64,000 nt of DNA from Ruegeria arenilitoris (GCF_013031355.1 NZ_WPZO01000015.1:1-64000); one strand, 5' to 3'. Numbered from the stretch's first letter, positions 9,150 to 17,515 are shown. Program-made: numbers and translations. The notes: generated by a model not told the origin, from the letters alone.

Positions 9150-9234
9150 GAACGGCCCTAAGCTGCCGTTGGCTACCTGTTGGTGATGCCGCGACGCATC
9201 CCGTCGAACCTGCCATTCGCTACGGGAGCGAAAA
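9150..9234. repeat. Dispersed intergenic repeat, copy 2
   Basis: This is the second copy of the element at 7716-7801, aligned along its whole length with scattered substitutions and one or two small indels. It ends in the hairpin TTCGCT-ACGGG-AGCGAA, whose arms are identical to those of copy 1 while the loop differs. Confidence 0.6.
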
Positions 9235-9402
9235 CTTGAACGCTAAGAACGCACATACTTCAGTGTTATTGCAATTTGACATTGTCTCACGTGCTTCGGT
9301 GAAAGTAGCTAACCAACAAAAAAGTTCAGACACACAACAACGAAGACTGCGCCGCCTCGAAGCTGTTGATATTTGCTCGAACACGGATGAGCATTGACAC
9401 AA

Positions 9403-9434
9403 GAAACTGGGCGCGTCTGAACGCGCCCAGTTTC
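9403..9434 (-). terminator. Rho-independent-type terminator after the ThDP-enzyme operon
   Basis: A perfect 14-bp stem (GAAACTGGGCGCGT and its complement) with a 4-base loop lies immediately after the stop codon at 9436 on the minus strand. The following sequence is only moderately T-rich. Confidence 0.85.
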
Positions 9435-9435
9435 G

Positions 9436-11217
9436 TCAAGTCGCGACGTGAGATACCTCTTTGTCCGGCGAGTATATGTCCAAGATGTTCCAATGTCCGG
9501 TCGTTGGTGTTGGGTTGTTGATCATTGGCACATCGAGCACGGTTGGCTTGCCGCTGGCGATTGCCGCTTCCAGTGCAGGCAACAGTTCGTCGGCAGCGCT
9601 GAGTCTGTGTCCTTCCGCGCCATAGGCTCGCGCTATGTCGGCATAACCCGGCCCGTTTGCGGGAGCTGCGGCCGATCCGGGGAACGTTGTTCCATAGGTC
9701 AGACCGTAATGCGCCTTTTGCAGACCTGCTATGGTTCCGAAGGCGTTGTTGTTCATAACCAGCCAGATAATGCCCAGATCGAGTTCGACGGCCGTTGCGA
9801 GCATCGACGGGTTTTGACCGAAGCCACCATCACCGACCAGACTGAGGACAACGCAATCAGGTGCCGCCAGTTTCGCGCCGATCGCGCCCGGAGGACCGAA
9901 ACCCATCGTCGCGAACCCGCCCGGGGTCAGGATTGAACCCGGCGTCAAAATGTCGAACTGTTGCCCGACACCGTTCTTGTTCCACCCGACGTCCGTGGTG
10001 ATGATGGCATCCTCGGGCAGTGCCTTGCGGGTATCTGCCAGAATACGCTCGGGCATCATTGGAAAGGCCGATGAGGTCGCCATTTCCACGTTGCGCGCTT
10101 TGAAGTCCGTCCGGAAGCCAGCGATATTCTGCTCCAGCGTGGGGCGCTTGAAGCCGTCCGGATACATCTCGCGGGCGACCCGGTTGAGGACGCGCAATGC
10201 GGCCTTGGCGTCAGCAACGACTCCGATCTCGGTGGGATAGTTCCGACCGATCTCCTGCGGTTCAATGTCGATATGAATGACCTTCGATCCGGGAATGTTG
10301 AAAGTGTAGCCAGGGTACCAACTTGAACAATCAGCCTCTTTGAACCGAGTGCCCACGGCAAAGATGTAGTCCGCATTCAAGCAGGACTGGTTGACCAATT
10401 CAGTGCCCCAAAACCCGGTCATTCCCAACACAAGCGGATGGTCGTCTCGCAACGCGCCTTTACCCATCAGGGAATGCGCGACTGGCAGGCCCATATGGTC
10501 AACAAATTCTCGCAACTCCTCGCTGGCCTGTGCCAGAAGAATACCACCTCCGACATAAGCAACTGGGTTTTCGGCTTTAGCCAACGCTTCGACAATCTCT
10601 CGCGCTGTCTCGTCGTCAATCGACGGTTTCTTGAGCGCGCGCGTGTTGTCGCGGATACGGTCGAAGCTGTCCGAGGGGATCACCTCGGAAAAGATGTCCA
10701 TGGGGACATTGACCAGTACCGGCCCCGGCTGGCCACTTTCAGCGAGATGAAACGCCTTTTCCAGGATCTCGGCCATCAGGTCTGCCCGGTCCACCCGCCA
10801 GGCACGTTTGACGAAGGGTCGATAGATCTCCCACTGGGCGGCATCTGCATGTAGATTCACTTCCTGATGAGGGTGTTTACCGTAGTAATGCGTGGGAATG
10901 TCGCCTGCGATCACCACCATCGGGATACAATCTAATGCGGCATTGGCGACCCCGGTTGCACAATTGGTCAGCCCCGGGGAGAGATGGGACAACACCACCG
11001 AGGCCTTGCCCGTCACGCGAGCATATGCATCCGCCGCGTGGCTGGCGATTTGTTCGTGCCGCACGGTGACGAAATCGATGGGACTTTCCGCCAACGCAGC
11101 CAGAACCGCGATGTTCGTGTGCCCGCAAAGGCCAAATACATGCTTGATCTCACGGCGTTCGAGAAAGTCAACGATATGTTCGGCAACGGTTTTGCCGTCC
11201 AGTTTCGCTCCGTCCAT
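9436..11217 (-). CDS. Thiamine-diphosphate-dependent enzyme (acetolactate-synthase-like fold)
   Basis: This 593-aa protein has the three-domain ThDP decarboxylase/synthase architecture. The N-terminal Pyr domain has the activating Glu at about residue 55 (VRHEQIASHAADAYAR), the middle domain resembles a transhydrogenase fold, and the C-terminal PP domain has the GDGGFG...NNNAFG Mg-ThDP motif (about 455-485). It is not close in wording to Xsc, Gcl or oxalyl-CoA decarboxylase as I remember them. The start ATG overlaps the preceding aldehyde dehydrogenase stop (TGATG), with AGGAGG 7 bases upstream. Being coupled to an acylating aldehyde dehydrogenase, it may cleave a C-C bond (as IolD does) or decarboxylate a 2-keto acid, and pass on an aldehyde. 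Confidence 0.85.
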   Translation of the reverse strand: MDGAKLDGKTVAEHIVDFLERREIKHVFGLCGHTNIAVLAALAESPIDFVTVRHEQIASHAADAYARVTGKASVVLSHLSPGLTNCATGVANAALDCIPMVVIAGDIPTHYYGKHPHQEVNLHADAAQWEIYRPFVKRAWRVDRADLMAEILEKAFHLAESGQPGPVLVNVPMDIFSEVIPSDSFDRIRDNTRALKKPSIDDETAREIVEALAKAENPVAYVGGGILLAQASEELREFVDHMGLPVAHSLMGKGALRDDHPLVLGMTGFWGTELVNQSCLNADYIFAVGTRFKEADCSSWYPGYTFNIPGSKVIHIDIEPQEIGRNYPTEIGVVADAKAALRVLNRVAREMYPDGFKRPTLEQNIAGFRTDFKARNVEMATSSAFPMMPERILADTRKALPEDAIITTDVGWNKNGVGQQFDILTPGSILTPGGFATMGFGPPGAIGAKLAAPDCVVLSLVGDGGFGQNPSMLATAVELDLGIIWLVMNNNAFGTIAGLQKAHYGLTYGTTFPGSAAAPANGPGYADIARAYGAEGHRLSAADELLPALEAAIASGKPTVLDVPMINNPTPTTGHWNILDIYSPDKEVSHVAT

Positions 11218-12626
11218 CACGCGACCTCCTGTCCGTAGAACTCACCGAACAGGTCCTGCTCCGAGGGGCGATCCTCGGGGATCGGGCGGCTGACCCAAGT
11301 GTAGTTCATCATATGTTTCATAGTGACGTTTTCATTGGTGATGTTGCCGCCCCAGATGCCGCAACCCAGGCTGCTGGTCATAGGCATGCCATTGGTCCAG
11401 GCACCCGCATTGGCCTTGGACTGAGGCTGTCGAACCATCATACGGCTGACCGGAGCAAGACGCGCCAACCGGTCGATGTGATCGTCATTGTGGCTGTAGA
11501 TGCCGCAGGAATGGCCCTTGCCCCCGGTGTTGTAGATCTGACTGACCGTTTCCAGCGCGTCATCGAACGTGTCGAAGTGATAAAGCGCCATCAGAGTGGT
11601 CAGTTTTTCCTTGGAGAACTTGTGCTGCGGGCCGATTTGCCCCTGATTTTCAACCATCAGAAACTTGCGATCTTCTGGGATGCTAAAACCGGCGACTTTG
11701 GCCGTTTGCTGCGGCGGACAGGCGATGGTCGGGAACGTACGGTTTCCCTTCTCGTCCCACATGGCCGCTTCGAGCATGGCTTTCTCTTCATCCGAACAGA
11801 GGTATCCACCTTCGGCCTCAAGCGCTTTGACCATATCGTCGTAAACCGAGCGCTGGATGATGATGTTGCCGTCGGCCGAGCAACCGGACCCGAAGTCAGA
11901 GGTTTTGGATATGCGTGTATTCTGAGCGGCAATGTCCAAGTCGGCTGTCTCATCGATGACAATGGATGAATTGCCCGCGCCGACGCCATAGGCCGGACGT
12001 CCCGAGCTGTAGGCTGCTTTGACCATGGGCTTGCCACCCGTCGCCAAAGTCAGGTCGCAGATCTCCATCAGATGTTGCGTTAATGGGATCGACGGTTTGC
12101 GAATAGATTGAAACAAGTCCTCGGGGGCACCGGCAGCACGACAAGCTGCACGCATGACCTCGACCATTTCAAGGGTAGTATGGGCGGTTCGCGGATGCGG
12201 GCTGAAAATGACCGCATTCCGGGCGTTCGCGGCGGACACGCCGGTCACCGGTGGAGTCATTGCCGGGTTGGTCATCGGGATCAGGGAGGCGATCACACCG
12301 GCAGGTTTGGCATATTTCACCAGACCTTTTTCCTCATCCACTTCGACGATACCGGTCGATGGAGTGCGCAGGACATCACGCAGTACCATGTGAATCTTGA
12401 ATCGTTTCGCTGGACGCCCTTCGCGATCTCCGATGCCGCTTTCGTCCACGCCTTGCTGGGCCAGACGGGTGAAGGTTTTCTCGTTCCCTGCGTACCATGC
12501 AATGGCCTGAGACAGGCGATCCAGCCTGTCCTGATCCCAATCCTCGATTTCGGCCATGGCAGCGCGCGCGCGCGTCAGCATATCGGCCGCCATGTTGCGG
12601 TCGTTTTCAGTGAGCTCTTTGCCCAT
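11217..12626 (-). CDS. CoA-acylating aldehyde dehydrogenase (SauS/EutE-like)
   Basis: At 469 aa this is the length of CoA-acylating aldehyde dehydrogenases. The catalytic Cys lies at about residue 249 in FGSGCSADGN, and the substrate/cofactor loop IPMTNPAMTP (about 116-125) is typical of the AdhE/EutE/SauS branch rather than of hydrolytic aldehyde dehydrogenases. It would oxidise an aldehyde to an acyl-CoA with NAD(P). The family includes sulfoacetaldehyde dehydrogenase SauS, but nothing else here points specifically to sulfonates. Its 5' end overlaps the TIM-barrel gene by 20 bp, and its stop overlaps the ThDP gene start, so the three genes are one transcript. The ThDP enzyme probably supplies its aldehyde. 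Confidence 0.85.
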   Translation of the reverse strand: MGKELTENDRNMAADMLTRARAAMAEIEDWDQDRLDRLSQAIAWYAGNEKTFTRLAQQGVDESGIGDREGRPAKRFKIHMVLRDVLRTPSTGIVEVDEEKGLVKYAKPAGVIASLIPMTNPAMTPPVTGVSAANARNAVIFSPHPRTAHTTLEMVEVMRAACRAAGAPEDLFQSIRKPSIPLTQHLMEICDLTLATGGKPMVKAAYSSGRPAYGVGAGNSSIVIDETADLDIAAQNTRISKTSDFGSGCSADGNIIIQRSVYDDMVKALEAEGGYLCSDEEKAMLEAAMWDEKGNRTFPTIACPPQQTAKVAGFSIPEDRKFLMVENQGQIGPQHKFSKEKLTTLMALYHFDTFDDALETVSQIYNTGGKGHSCGIYSHNDDHIDRLARLAPVSRMMVRQPQSKANAGAWTNGMPMTSSLGCGIWGGNITNENVTMKHMMNYTWVSRPIPEDRPSEQDLFGEFYGQEVA

Positions 12627-13521
12627 GATGATCCTCTTGGTGTTTTAGAATTGCAGCATCGGGCACACGACGCTGTGACCGCGCCTCGCCGAATGTTCGC
12701 TTGGCGTGGCTGAGACAGCGACGCGCGTGTTCTTCATATCCCAACTCGGCAACGCGGCTTTGGTTGGGCAATTCAATGGAGTAGTCGACGGGCGGCATCC
12801 GTTCGATGATGCCGGTGAAATCAATCCAGCCTTCGCCGGGATACAACCTTGCATCACGGGCCAGCTGGATCATGCCCTCGCGTGTATCGGCGATGCCAGG
12901 CAGGCAATCAGAGATATGCAGGAAATGAAACAGATCCGAGGGGACGTGTAGCAACTCTCCCAAATCAACGCGGCTGAGGTGCAGGTAAAGCGTATCGACC
13001 AGAATACCGCCGTTGGGCTGATCGGAGGCACGCACGATATCAAGCGCCTCATCCAGAGTGCGCAGGCGGGAAAAGCTCGGGAACTCCAGGTCCACCGTTA
13101 ACCCGTAGGGCGCCGCCAGTTCGCAGGTCTCGGAATAGACGTCGATCAGAAAGTCACGATCATCGCGGGTGTTGGTCCATGCGCTCATGATTATGCGCTT
13201 AGCGCCGAGCTCCCCACCAATCTCCAGAGAAGGTTCAAAACTGCGTGGATCGACATCTTCGGTGATGCGCGCAAGTTCGACATCGAGGACTTTCAAGCCA
13301 GTGGTAGAGAGAGCAGTTTTGGTGGCATGCACCTGTGCCTTGTCGATTGGAGATTGAGTGAATTCACCGGGCACATGCATCGGAATGAAGCGGGGGCTGA
13401 CGGCATCGTAACCGGCCCGCGCGGCGATATAGACCAACTCGGGCGGCGTACAGCCAATCAGCGTCAGATGCGCCAAGGAATAGAGAGAGGGGCTTGCGCC
13501 AGCCTCTTCGGGTTTCACCAT
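12607..13521 (-). CDS. Sugar-phosphate isomerase/epimerase-like TIM barrel (IolE/IolI family)
   Basis: This protein of about 304 aa belongs to the xylose-isomerase-like TIM-barrel superfamily. Metal-ligand candidates follow the usual order: Glu in VDLEFPSF, Asp in GILVDTLYLHL, His-x-x-Asp in HFLHISDCLP, and Glu in YSIELPNQ near the C-terminus. This is the pattern of IolE, IolI and hydroxypyruvate-isomerase-type enzymes, which isomerise or dehydrate polyols using a divalent metal. The ATG at 13521 has GGAG 9 bases upstream; a GTG at 13536 is the alternative. It is the first gene of a three-gene operon, and the operator 13572-13598 lies about 50 bp upstream. Confidence 0.8.
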   Translation of the reverse strand: MVKPEEAGASPSLYSLAHLTLIGCTPPELVYIAARAGYDAVSPRFIPMHVPGEFTQSPIDKAQVHATKTALSTTGLKVLDVELARITEDVDPRSFEPSLEIGGELGAKRIIMSAWTNTRDDRDFLIDVYSETCELAAPYGLTVDLEFPSFSRLRTLDEALDIVRASDQPNGGILVDTLYLHLSRVDLGELLHVPSDLFHFLHISDCLPGIADTREGMIQLARDARLYPGEGWIDFTGIIERMPPVDYSIELPNQSRVAELGYEEHARRCLSHAKRTFGEARSQRRVPDAAILKHQEDHHGQRAH

Positions 13522-13571
13522 GAACGACAGCTCCACGTGTCTGCGAATCTCAATTTCATCACACGTAGTAA

Positions 13572-13598
13572 AAAATATCTGATATTTTAAAAAATATC
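13572..13598. promoter_or_regulatory. Triple half-site operator of the TIM-ALDH-ThDP operon
   Basis: AAAATATC-T-GATATTTT (13572-13588) is followed after two bases by another AAAATATC (13591-13598). The result is three alternating 8-bp half-sites, two overlapping dyads in a very AT-rich spot within otherwise GC-rich DNA. The same 17-bp palindrome precedes dctP at 23263-23279. Binding by the GntR protein encoded at 24560 is a guess. Confidence 0.65.
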
Positions 13599-13627
13599 AA
13601 CTTTTAATAGTGAACCGTAAATGAAAG

Positions 13628-13649
13628 CGCCCGGGCAACGGCCCGGGCG
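13628..13649 (-). terminator. Terminator of the nine-gene dctP-to-Gfo/Idh operon
   Basis: A 9-bp GC stem (CGCCCGGGC and its complement, 4-base loop) is followed on the minus strand by CTTTCATTT. It lies 27 bases after the stop of the last gene of the operon and just upstream of the next operon's operator. Confidence 0.8.
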
Positions 13650-13675
13650 TGTTTTACATTCGTGTTGACAGAGCC

Positions 13676-14866
13676 TTAGAGAGTGACCCAGTCACCTCCG
13701 GACTGGTGAGAGCGCACGGAGGCATCAATGAATCGGACACCGTCTGCGCCTTGATTGACACTGGGATAGGTCAGCCAATCGGCCGGAACCGCGACACCAT
13801 CCCGGCGCGCTGCTACGGCCATGGCAAACTCCGTATAGAGGTTGGCCCAGGCTTCGATAATCCCTTCGGGGAAGCCGCGCGCGGTACGGATCAGTCGTTC
13901 CGCACCGGGTCCGATACCATGCCCGTGACCTCGGCTGATGATACGATCCGGCTCACCGAACCGATTGAACTTCAGCTGCTCCGAGTTCTCCAAGTCCCAC
14001 TCGAGGCCTCCTTCGTTCCCGAATATGCGCAGGCGCAACCCACCCCGGTTTCCGGGGGCAAGGCGTGTTGCCATCAAGGTTCCGGGGACTTCATTTTGGT
14101 AACAGGTGAACATGAACACCGTGTCTTCCAAAGGCTTTGGCGCGCCGCAGACATGAAACTCGGCCCGTAGGTCGGTCAAGGGCAGGCCCGAGACAAAACT
14201 GGCCAGATGCGCGGCATGGGTGCCGATATCGCCGACACAGCTGGTCGGGCCAGAAATCTTTGGGTCCAGCCGCCACTTTACATGAGGCGCATCGGCCACA
14301 TCTTCGGGCGTCATCCAGTCTTGCATAAACTCAACATGTATTTGGTTGATTTTTCCGATAGCTCCGTCGGCCACGATTTGCTTGGCTTGCCGGATCACTG
14401 GAAAGCACGACATCGCATATCCGACGGCAAAGGTCTGTCCCGTGCGCGCGGCGATCTCCTCAAGCCCCTCGGCCTCGGCAACTTCGTTGGTCAGGGGCTT
14501 GTCGCACAGTACATCAATGCCTGCCTCCAGAAACGCTTTGGAAGCTTCAAAATGAACGTGGTTCGGGGTAGTGATCATGACGGCATCAACGCCATCCGGG
14601 CGTGCCGCCTCGGCCTGTGCCATCTCCTCGAACGACGCGTAGCACCGGTCGGCCGGCAGGAACCACTCGGCCCCGCGCGCCTTGCTTCGCGCGGCGTCAG
14701 AACTGAGCGCTCCCGCGGTGATCTCCCACCGGTCGGTCATCCGCGCGGCCGTTGCCTGCGTGACAGAGATACGTCCGCCGCCAACAACGCCCAGCCGCAA
14801 ACGGCGAGACAACCGGGGGAAAGGTCCGTCAAAGTTCAGGTCTTCGGGTAAAAGTCTCTCAGCCAT
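13676..14866 (-). CDS. Gfo/Idh/MocA family oxidoreductase (last gene of operon)
   Basis: This 396-aa protein has an N-terminal Rossmann domain (LRLGVVGGGRISVTQ, about residues 25-38), the substrate-proximal EKP-type motif here as CDKPLTNEVAEAEGL (about 133-147), and the C-terminal Gfo/Idh beta-sheet domain (VGDIGTHAAHLASFV, with the catalytic Asp/His pair). Members use NAD(P) to oxidise or reduce a hydroxyl or carbonyl of sugars, cyclitols and related compounds. The ATG at 14866 overlaps the stop of the upstream gene by 8 bp. It is one of two Gfo/Idh genes in the operon and three in the island, suggesting several stereospecific oxidations of a polyhydroxylated ring. Confidence 0.88.
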   Translation of the reverse strand: MAERLLPEDLNFDGPFPRLSRRLRLGVVGGGRISVTQATAARMTDRWEITAGALSSDAARSKARGAEWFLPADRCYASFEEMAQAEAARPDGVDAVMITTPNHVHFEASKAFLEAGIDVLCDKPLTNEVAEAEGLEEIAARTGQTFAVGYAMSCFPVIRQAKQIVADGAIGKINQIHVEFMQDWMTPEDVADAPHVKWRLDPKISGPTSCVGDIGTHAAHLASFVSGLPLTDLRAEFHVCGAPKPLEDTVFMFTCYQNEVPGTLMATRLAPGNRGGLRLRIFGNEGGLEWDLENSEQLKFNRFGEPDRIISRGHGHGIGPGAERLIRTARGFPEGIIEAWANLYTEFAMAVAARRDGVAVPADWLTYPSVNQGADGVRFIDASVRSHQSGGDWVTL

Positions 14867-15533
14867 TCTGAATCTCCATTTCCGGGACCCGTACGCCTTC
14901 TGGCAGCATTTCCACCGCCATGAAAATGCTGGGGGTAATCGTCTCGTATTGATGCCAGGGATAGTTGCCTTCGGCGTCATACATCGGCTTGTGTGTCGCC
15001 CCCGGGGCCATGAATTCTTCGAGGTAAAGGGTCTCAACATCCCGCTCACGGCATTGCTGCATTTTGCCAAAGCCTACGATTTGCGTATGCACTTCGCGAA
15101 ACCCCGGTACCGGGCAGAACGGATGATCCTTGTGCAATCCGACATTCAATGGGACCGAACCGGAATGGTACATGGTCAGTCCAAGATCACCTACGAAGAC
15201 CTTTGGCGACATGTAGTGGCTGACACCGCGCAGACGCTCCTCTTGGCGAACATCAAAAGCAGATGGCCACGTATCTTTCACCCATGCGAACAACTCGTTT
15301 TCATCGGCATGGGCATCGAAACCGTGGACAATGACTGCACATTCCACGCCGCCAAGCGTGCTGTTTTGCACGATCACGGAAGAAAGCGGTGCAACGGTCT
15401 GATCCTCGACAGAGAGATTTCGCCCCCCAAGGTTAAGGACGATGGCGCGACCCTCGATAGAAATTCTGCGCTCGTCAGTTATGTGCTGGACGCGAAAGAA
15501 GGGCTGAGCAAAGTCGAGTGTCTCAATCGGCAT
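14859..15533 (-). CDS. Unrecognised 224-aa protein in the Gfo/Idh operon, possibly cupin-like
   Basis: I do not recognise the family with confidence. The protein is soluble and beta-rich in appearance, without a signal peptide. The N-terminal half has short strands (RAIVLNLGGRNLSV...LSSVIVQNS). The C-terminal half carries clustered His/Glu residues (VHTQIVGFGKMQ, TLYLEEFMAPGATHKPMYD, PWHQYET) that could bind a metal as in cupins or IolB-type isomerases. The start at 15533 is chosen for the GAGGAAGG 8 bases upstream. It overlaps the upstream Gfo/Idh stop by 11 bp and the downstream Gfo/Idh start by 8 bp, so it is tightly co-translated with both dehydrogenases and probably acts on the same substrate or product. 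Confidence 0.7.
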   Translation of the reverse strand: MPIETLDFAQPFFRVQHITDERRISIEGRAIVLNLGGRNLSVEDQTVAPLSSVIVQNSTLGGVECAVIVHGFDAHADENELFAWVKDTWPSAFDVRQEERLRGVSHYMSPKVFVGDLGLTMYHSGSVPLNVGLHKDHPFCPVPGFREVHTQIVGFGKMQQCRERDVETLYLEEFMAPGATHKPMYDAEGNYPWHQYETITPSIFMAVEMLPEGVRVPEMEIQNG

Positions 15534-16710
15534 GGACCAATTCCTTCCTCTCATCGTCAAGGAAATCGACCGGCAAAGGCTCCGGAGCCGCGCAACGGCT
15601 TTCTATCGTTTGATAGGCGCCGAATTTCGGCGCCCGTTCGATCGCGTCCATGACCTCGAAAACGTGGTAGGCAAGCGCTCCACTTGCACGGAGTTGGCGT
15701 CCTTCTTGCGCCGCCAGGGCCAGATCCAAAAGGCCGAGACCGCGGCTGTCTTCATTGAACCCGTGTTTGTTTTCGACCACCTGCCAGTCTTCGCGACCGG
15801 TTGGACGAGGCTGATGAGACCAGCGCGAGGTGTCTCGCGTTTTCAGCCAGACATCCCCCTGAAAGATGTTGGCTCCGTGAACCGGGTCAGGGTCAGGGAT
15901 GCTGATGGTTCCGTTTTCACCATAGATCTCGAACCGTGGGGTTTCGCTATCCCAGACGTCGAAGCTCATGGTCATCGACCCTATAGCTCCGGATGAGAAC
16001 TGAAGCAGGCTTAGGGAGTGCGTGTCGACTTCGACATCCATCCATTCGCCGTTGCGAGGGCCATTTTCGATCATCCTTTTGTCGAACGTGCGCCGAGCCA
16101 TTCCGGCGACCCGGTCAATTTGCCCAAGGCAAAAAATCATGGCGGTCAGGTAATAGGGGCCAAGGTCCAGCAAGGGCCCGCCACCGGTCTGGTAGTAGAA
16201 ATCCGGGTTGGGATGGTGGCGCTCCGTCCCGTGGGTCCCGACATGGGCAAAAACCCCTGTTGGGTTCCCGATAGCGCCTTCATCGATCAAGCGCCGAACG
16301 GTCTGCCAACGACCGCCCAGAAACGTGTCGGGTGCGCAACCGACCAGTAGCCCCTTTTCAGTGGCCGTATGCAGGATCGCTTTTCCATCCGATCGGTTCA
16401 TGACCAGTGGCTTTTCGGAATATACGTGCTTGCCCGCCTCTAACGCACGCAGGCTGATTTCGGCATGCGCCGCCGGAATTGTCAGGTTCAGAACGCAGTC
16501 AATCGTCGGATCGTCAAACACGTCATCTGGCGTGCAGGCCTTGGCGACACCGTATTGTTCCGCTTTGGCGCGGCTTTCCGAAGGATCAAGGCTTGCACAA
16601 GCCGCAACCTTGACGTTCGAAAATTTTGATAGTGTTTTTAGATAGATATCGCTGATACGACCACAGCCGATAAGGCCGACCCGGAAGGATTTCGATGTCT
16701 CACGTGTCAT
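15523..16710 (-). CDS. Gfo/Idh/MocA family oxidoreductase (middle of operon)
   Basis: This protein of about 395 aa has an N-terminal GLIGCGRISDIYL Rossmann loop, the family motif YSEKPLVMNRSDG (about residues 97-109, with the Lys of EKP), and the C-terminal domain motif GGPLLDLGPYYLTAM. The EKP lysine and the GGG..DLGPYY motif are intact, so it should be active. The ATG at 16710 (or 16713) overlaps the citrate-synthase-like gene's stop at 16700. It is different enough from its neighbour at 13676 that the two are not a recent duplication. It likely oxidises a hydroxyl of the imported compound with NAD(P). Confidence 0.88.
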   Translation of the reverse strand: MTRETSKSFRVGLIGCGRISDIYLKTLSKFSNVKVAACASLDPSESRAKAEQYGVAKACTPDDVFDDPTIDCVLNLTIPAAHAEISLRALEAGKHVYSEKPLVMNRSDGKAILHTATEKGLLVGCAPDTFLGGRWQTVRRLIDEGAIGNPTGVFAHVGTHGTERHHPNPDFYYQTGGGPLLDLGPYYLTAMIFCLGQIDRVAGMARRTFDKRMIENGPRNGEWMDVEVDTHSLSLLQFSSGAIGSMTMSFDVWDSETPRFEIYGENGTISIPDPDPVHGANIFQGDVWLKTRDTSRWSHQPRPTGREDWQVVENKHGFNEDSRGLGLLDLALAAQEGRQLRASGALAYHVFEVMDAIERAPKFGAYQTIESRCAAPEPLPVDFLDDERKELVHAD

Positions 16711-17515
16711 CATTCCTGTCTTCGTAGAGGGGTAAGTAATTCGGGGGCATCGGCCCTTTGTTCCGACCGCCCTGCCCCATCTGCTCCCAGGCGTGGGCGA
16801 GTATTCCGACCGAGCGGGACAGGCAGAACAGCCCCCGCGACAAGGGCGCAGGAAAGCCAAGCTCGCAGAAAATCACGGCTGTCGCGCCGTCGATATTCAT
16901 GGCAATTGGCCGACCGCCGCGTTGACGACCGAGTTCGGCCTGAACTTCTTCTCCGATATCGGCAAACCGGCCAGAAACTGTGCCTTCTGCCGCCGCATCT
17001 CGAACAAGTTGCATCAATCGTGGTGCGCGTGGGTCGACGGGCTTGTGAAACCTGTGACCAAAGCCCGATACGATTTTGCCGTAGGTCTCGCGCCAGCTGT
17101 CCAAGCCATCCCGAACAGCGTCATTCAGCGAAGCTCCCGCATCCATGTGGACTGCGATATCATAGTACAGCTCTGCACACTGCTCTCCTGCCCCGCCGTG
17201 CACGTCGCCCAGCATGTTCACCGCAGTCGCCATCGCATTATTGAGACCTACCCCGCAGGTGGCTGCCATACGCGCAGCCGCAATCGAGGGGGCCTGCGGA
17301 CCGTGATCCACGCCTGCGACCAAAGCAGCATCGAACAGGCGCGCCTGTGCGTCGCTAGGCAGATCACCCCGCACCATCAGCCAGATCATCTTCGGGAAAG
17401 ATACGTTCCCGATCAGATCCTCTATGGCGTTGCCACGAAAAGCGATCTGACCGGGCTTCATGTCGATGATGGAGGTACGCCACCATTGGCGGATAGCTTG
17501 CTCGTCGTTTGTCAT
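16700..17515 (-). CDS. Short citrate-synthase-family protein (citryl-CoA-lyase-like)
   Basis: At 271 aa it is far shorter than ordinary citrate synthase (about 370-430 aa) but has the family's helical core. GGAGEQ (about residue 107) and GFGHRFHKPVDPRAPRL (about 151-167) carry the conserved His/Arg and Asp region. This size class is usually annotated as citryl-CoA lyase or 2-methylcitrate/citrate-synthase-like. It may condense or cleave a CoA thioester with a keto acid. Lying between a shikimate dehydrogenase homologue (ATGA overlap at 17512-17515) and a Gfo/Idh gene, it is unlikely to be the housekeeping TCA enzyme. It may handle the acyl-CoA made by the acylating aldehyde dehydrogenase of the neighbouring operon. 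Confidence 0.75.
   Translation of the reverse strand: MTNDEQAIRQWWRTSIIDMKPGQIAFRGNAIEDLIGNVSFPKMIWLMVRGDLPSDAQARLFDAALVAGVDHGPQAPSIAAARMAATCGVGLNNAMATAVNMLGDVHGGAGEQCAELYYDIAVHMDAGASLNDAVRDGLDSWRETYGKIVSGFGHRFHKPVDPRAPRLMQLVRDAAAEGTVSGRFADIGEEVQAELGRQRGGRPIAMNIDGATAVIFCELGFPAPLSRGLFCLSRSVGILAHAWEQMGQGGRNKGPMPPNYLPLYEDRNDDT

Larger units (their letters stand above)
8913..9435. other. Gene-free stretch holding a repeat copy and a terminator
   Basis: The short frames here have no family resemblance. The stretch contains the second copy of the dispersed repeat (9150-9234) and the perfect terminator hairpin (9403-9434) of the operon to its right. The promoter of the esterase must lie near its left end. 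Confidence 0.6.

Noticed and set aside
9002-9397. Plus-strand open frame of 131 codons between the esterase and the ThDP operon
   Set aside because: It runs through the dispersed repeat and has no ribosome site or recognisable protein pattern.
11217-12626. Calling the acylating dehydrogenase plus ThDP enzyme a sulfonate (sulfoacetaldehyde) pathway
   Set aside because: The dehydrogenase resembles SauS, but no sulfoacetyl-CoA ligase, sulfite exporter or Xsc-like sequence is present, and the neighbours point to a polyhydroxylated ring.
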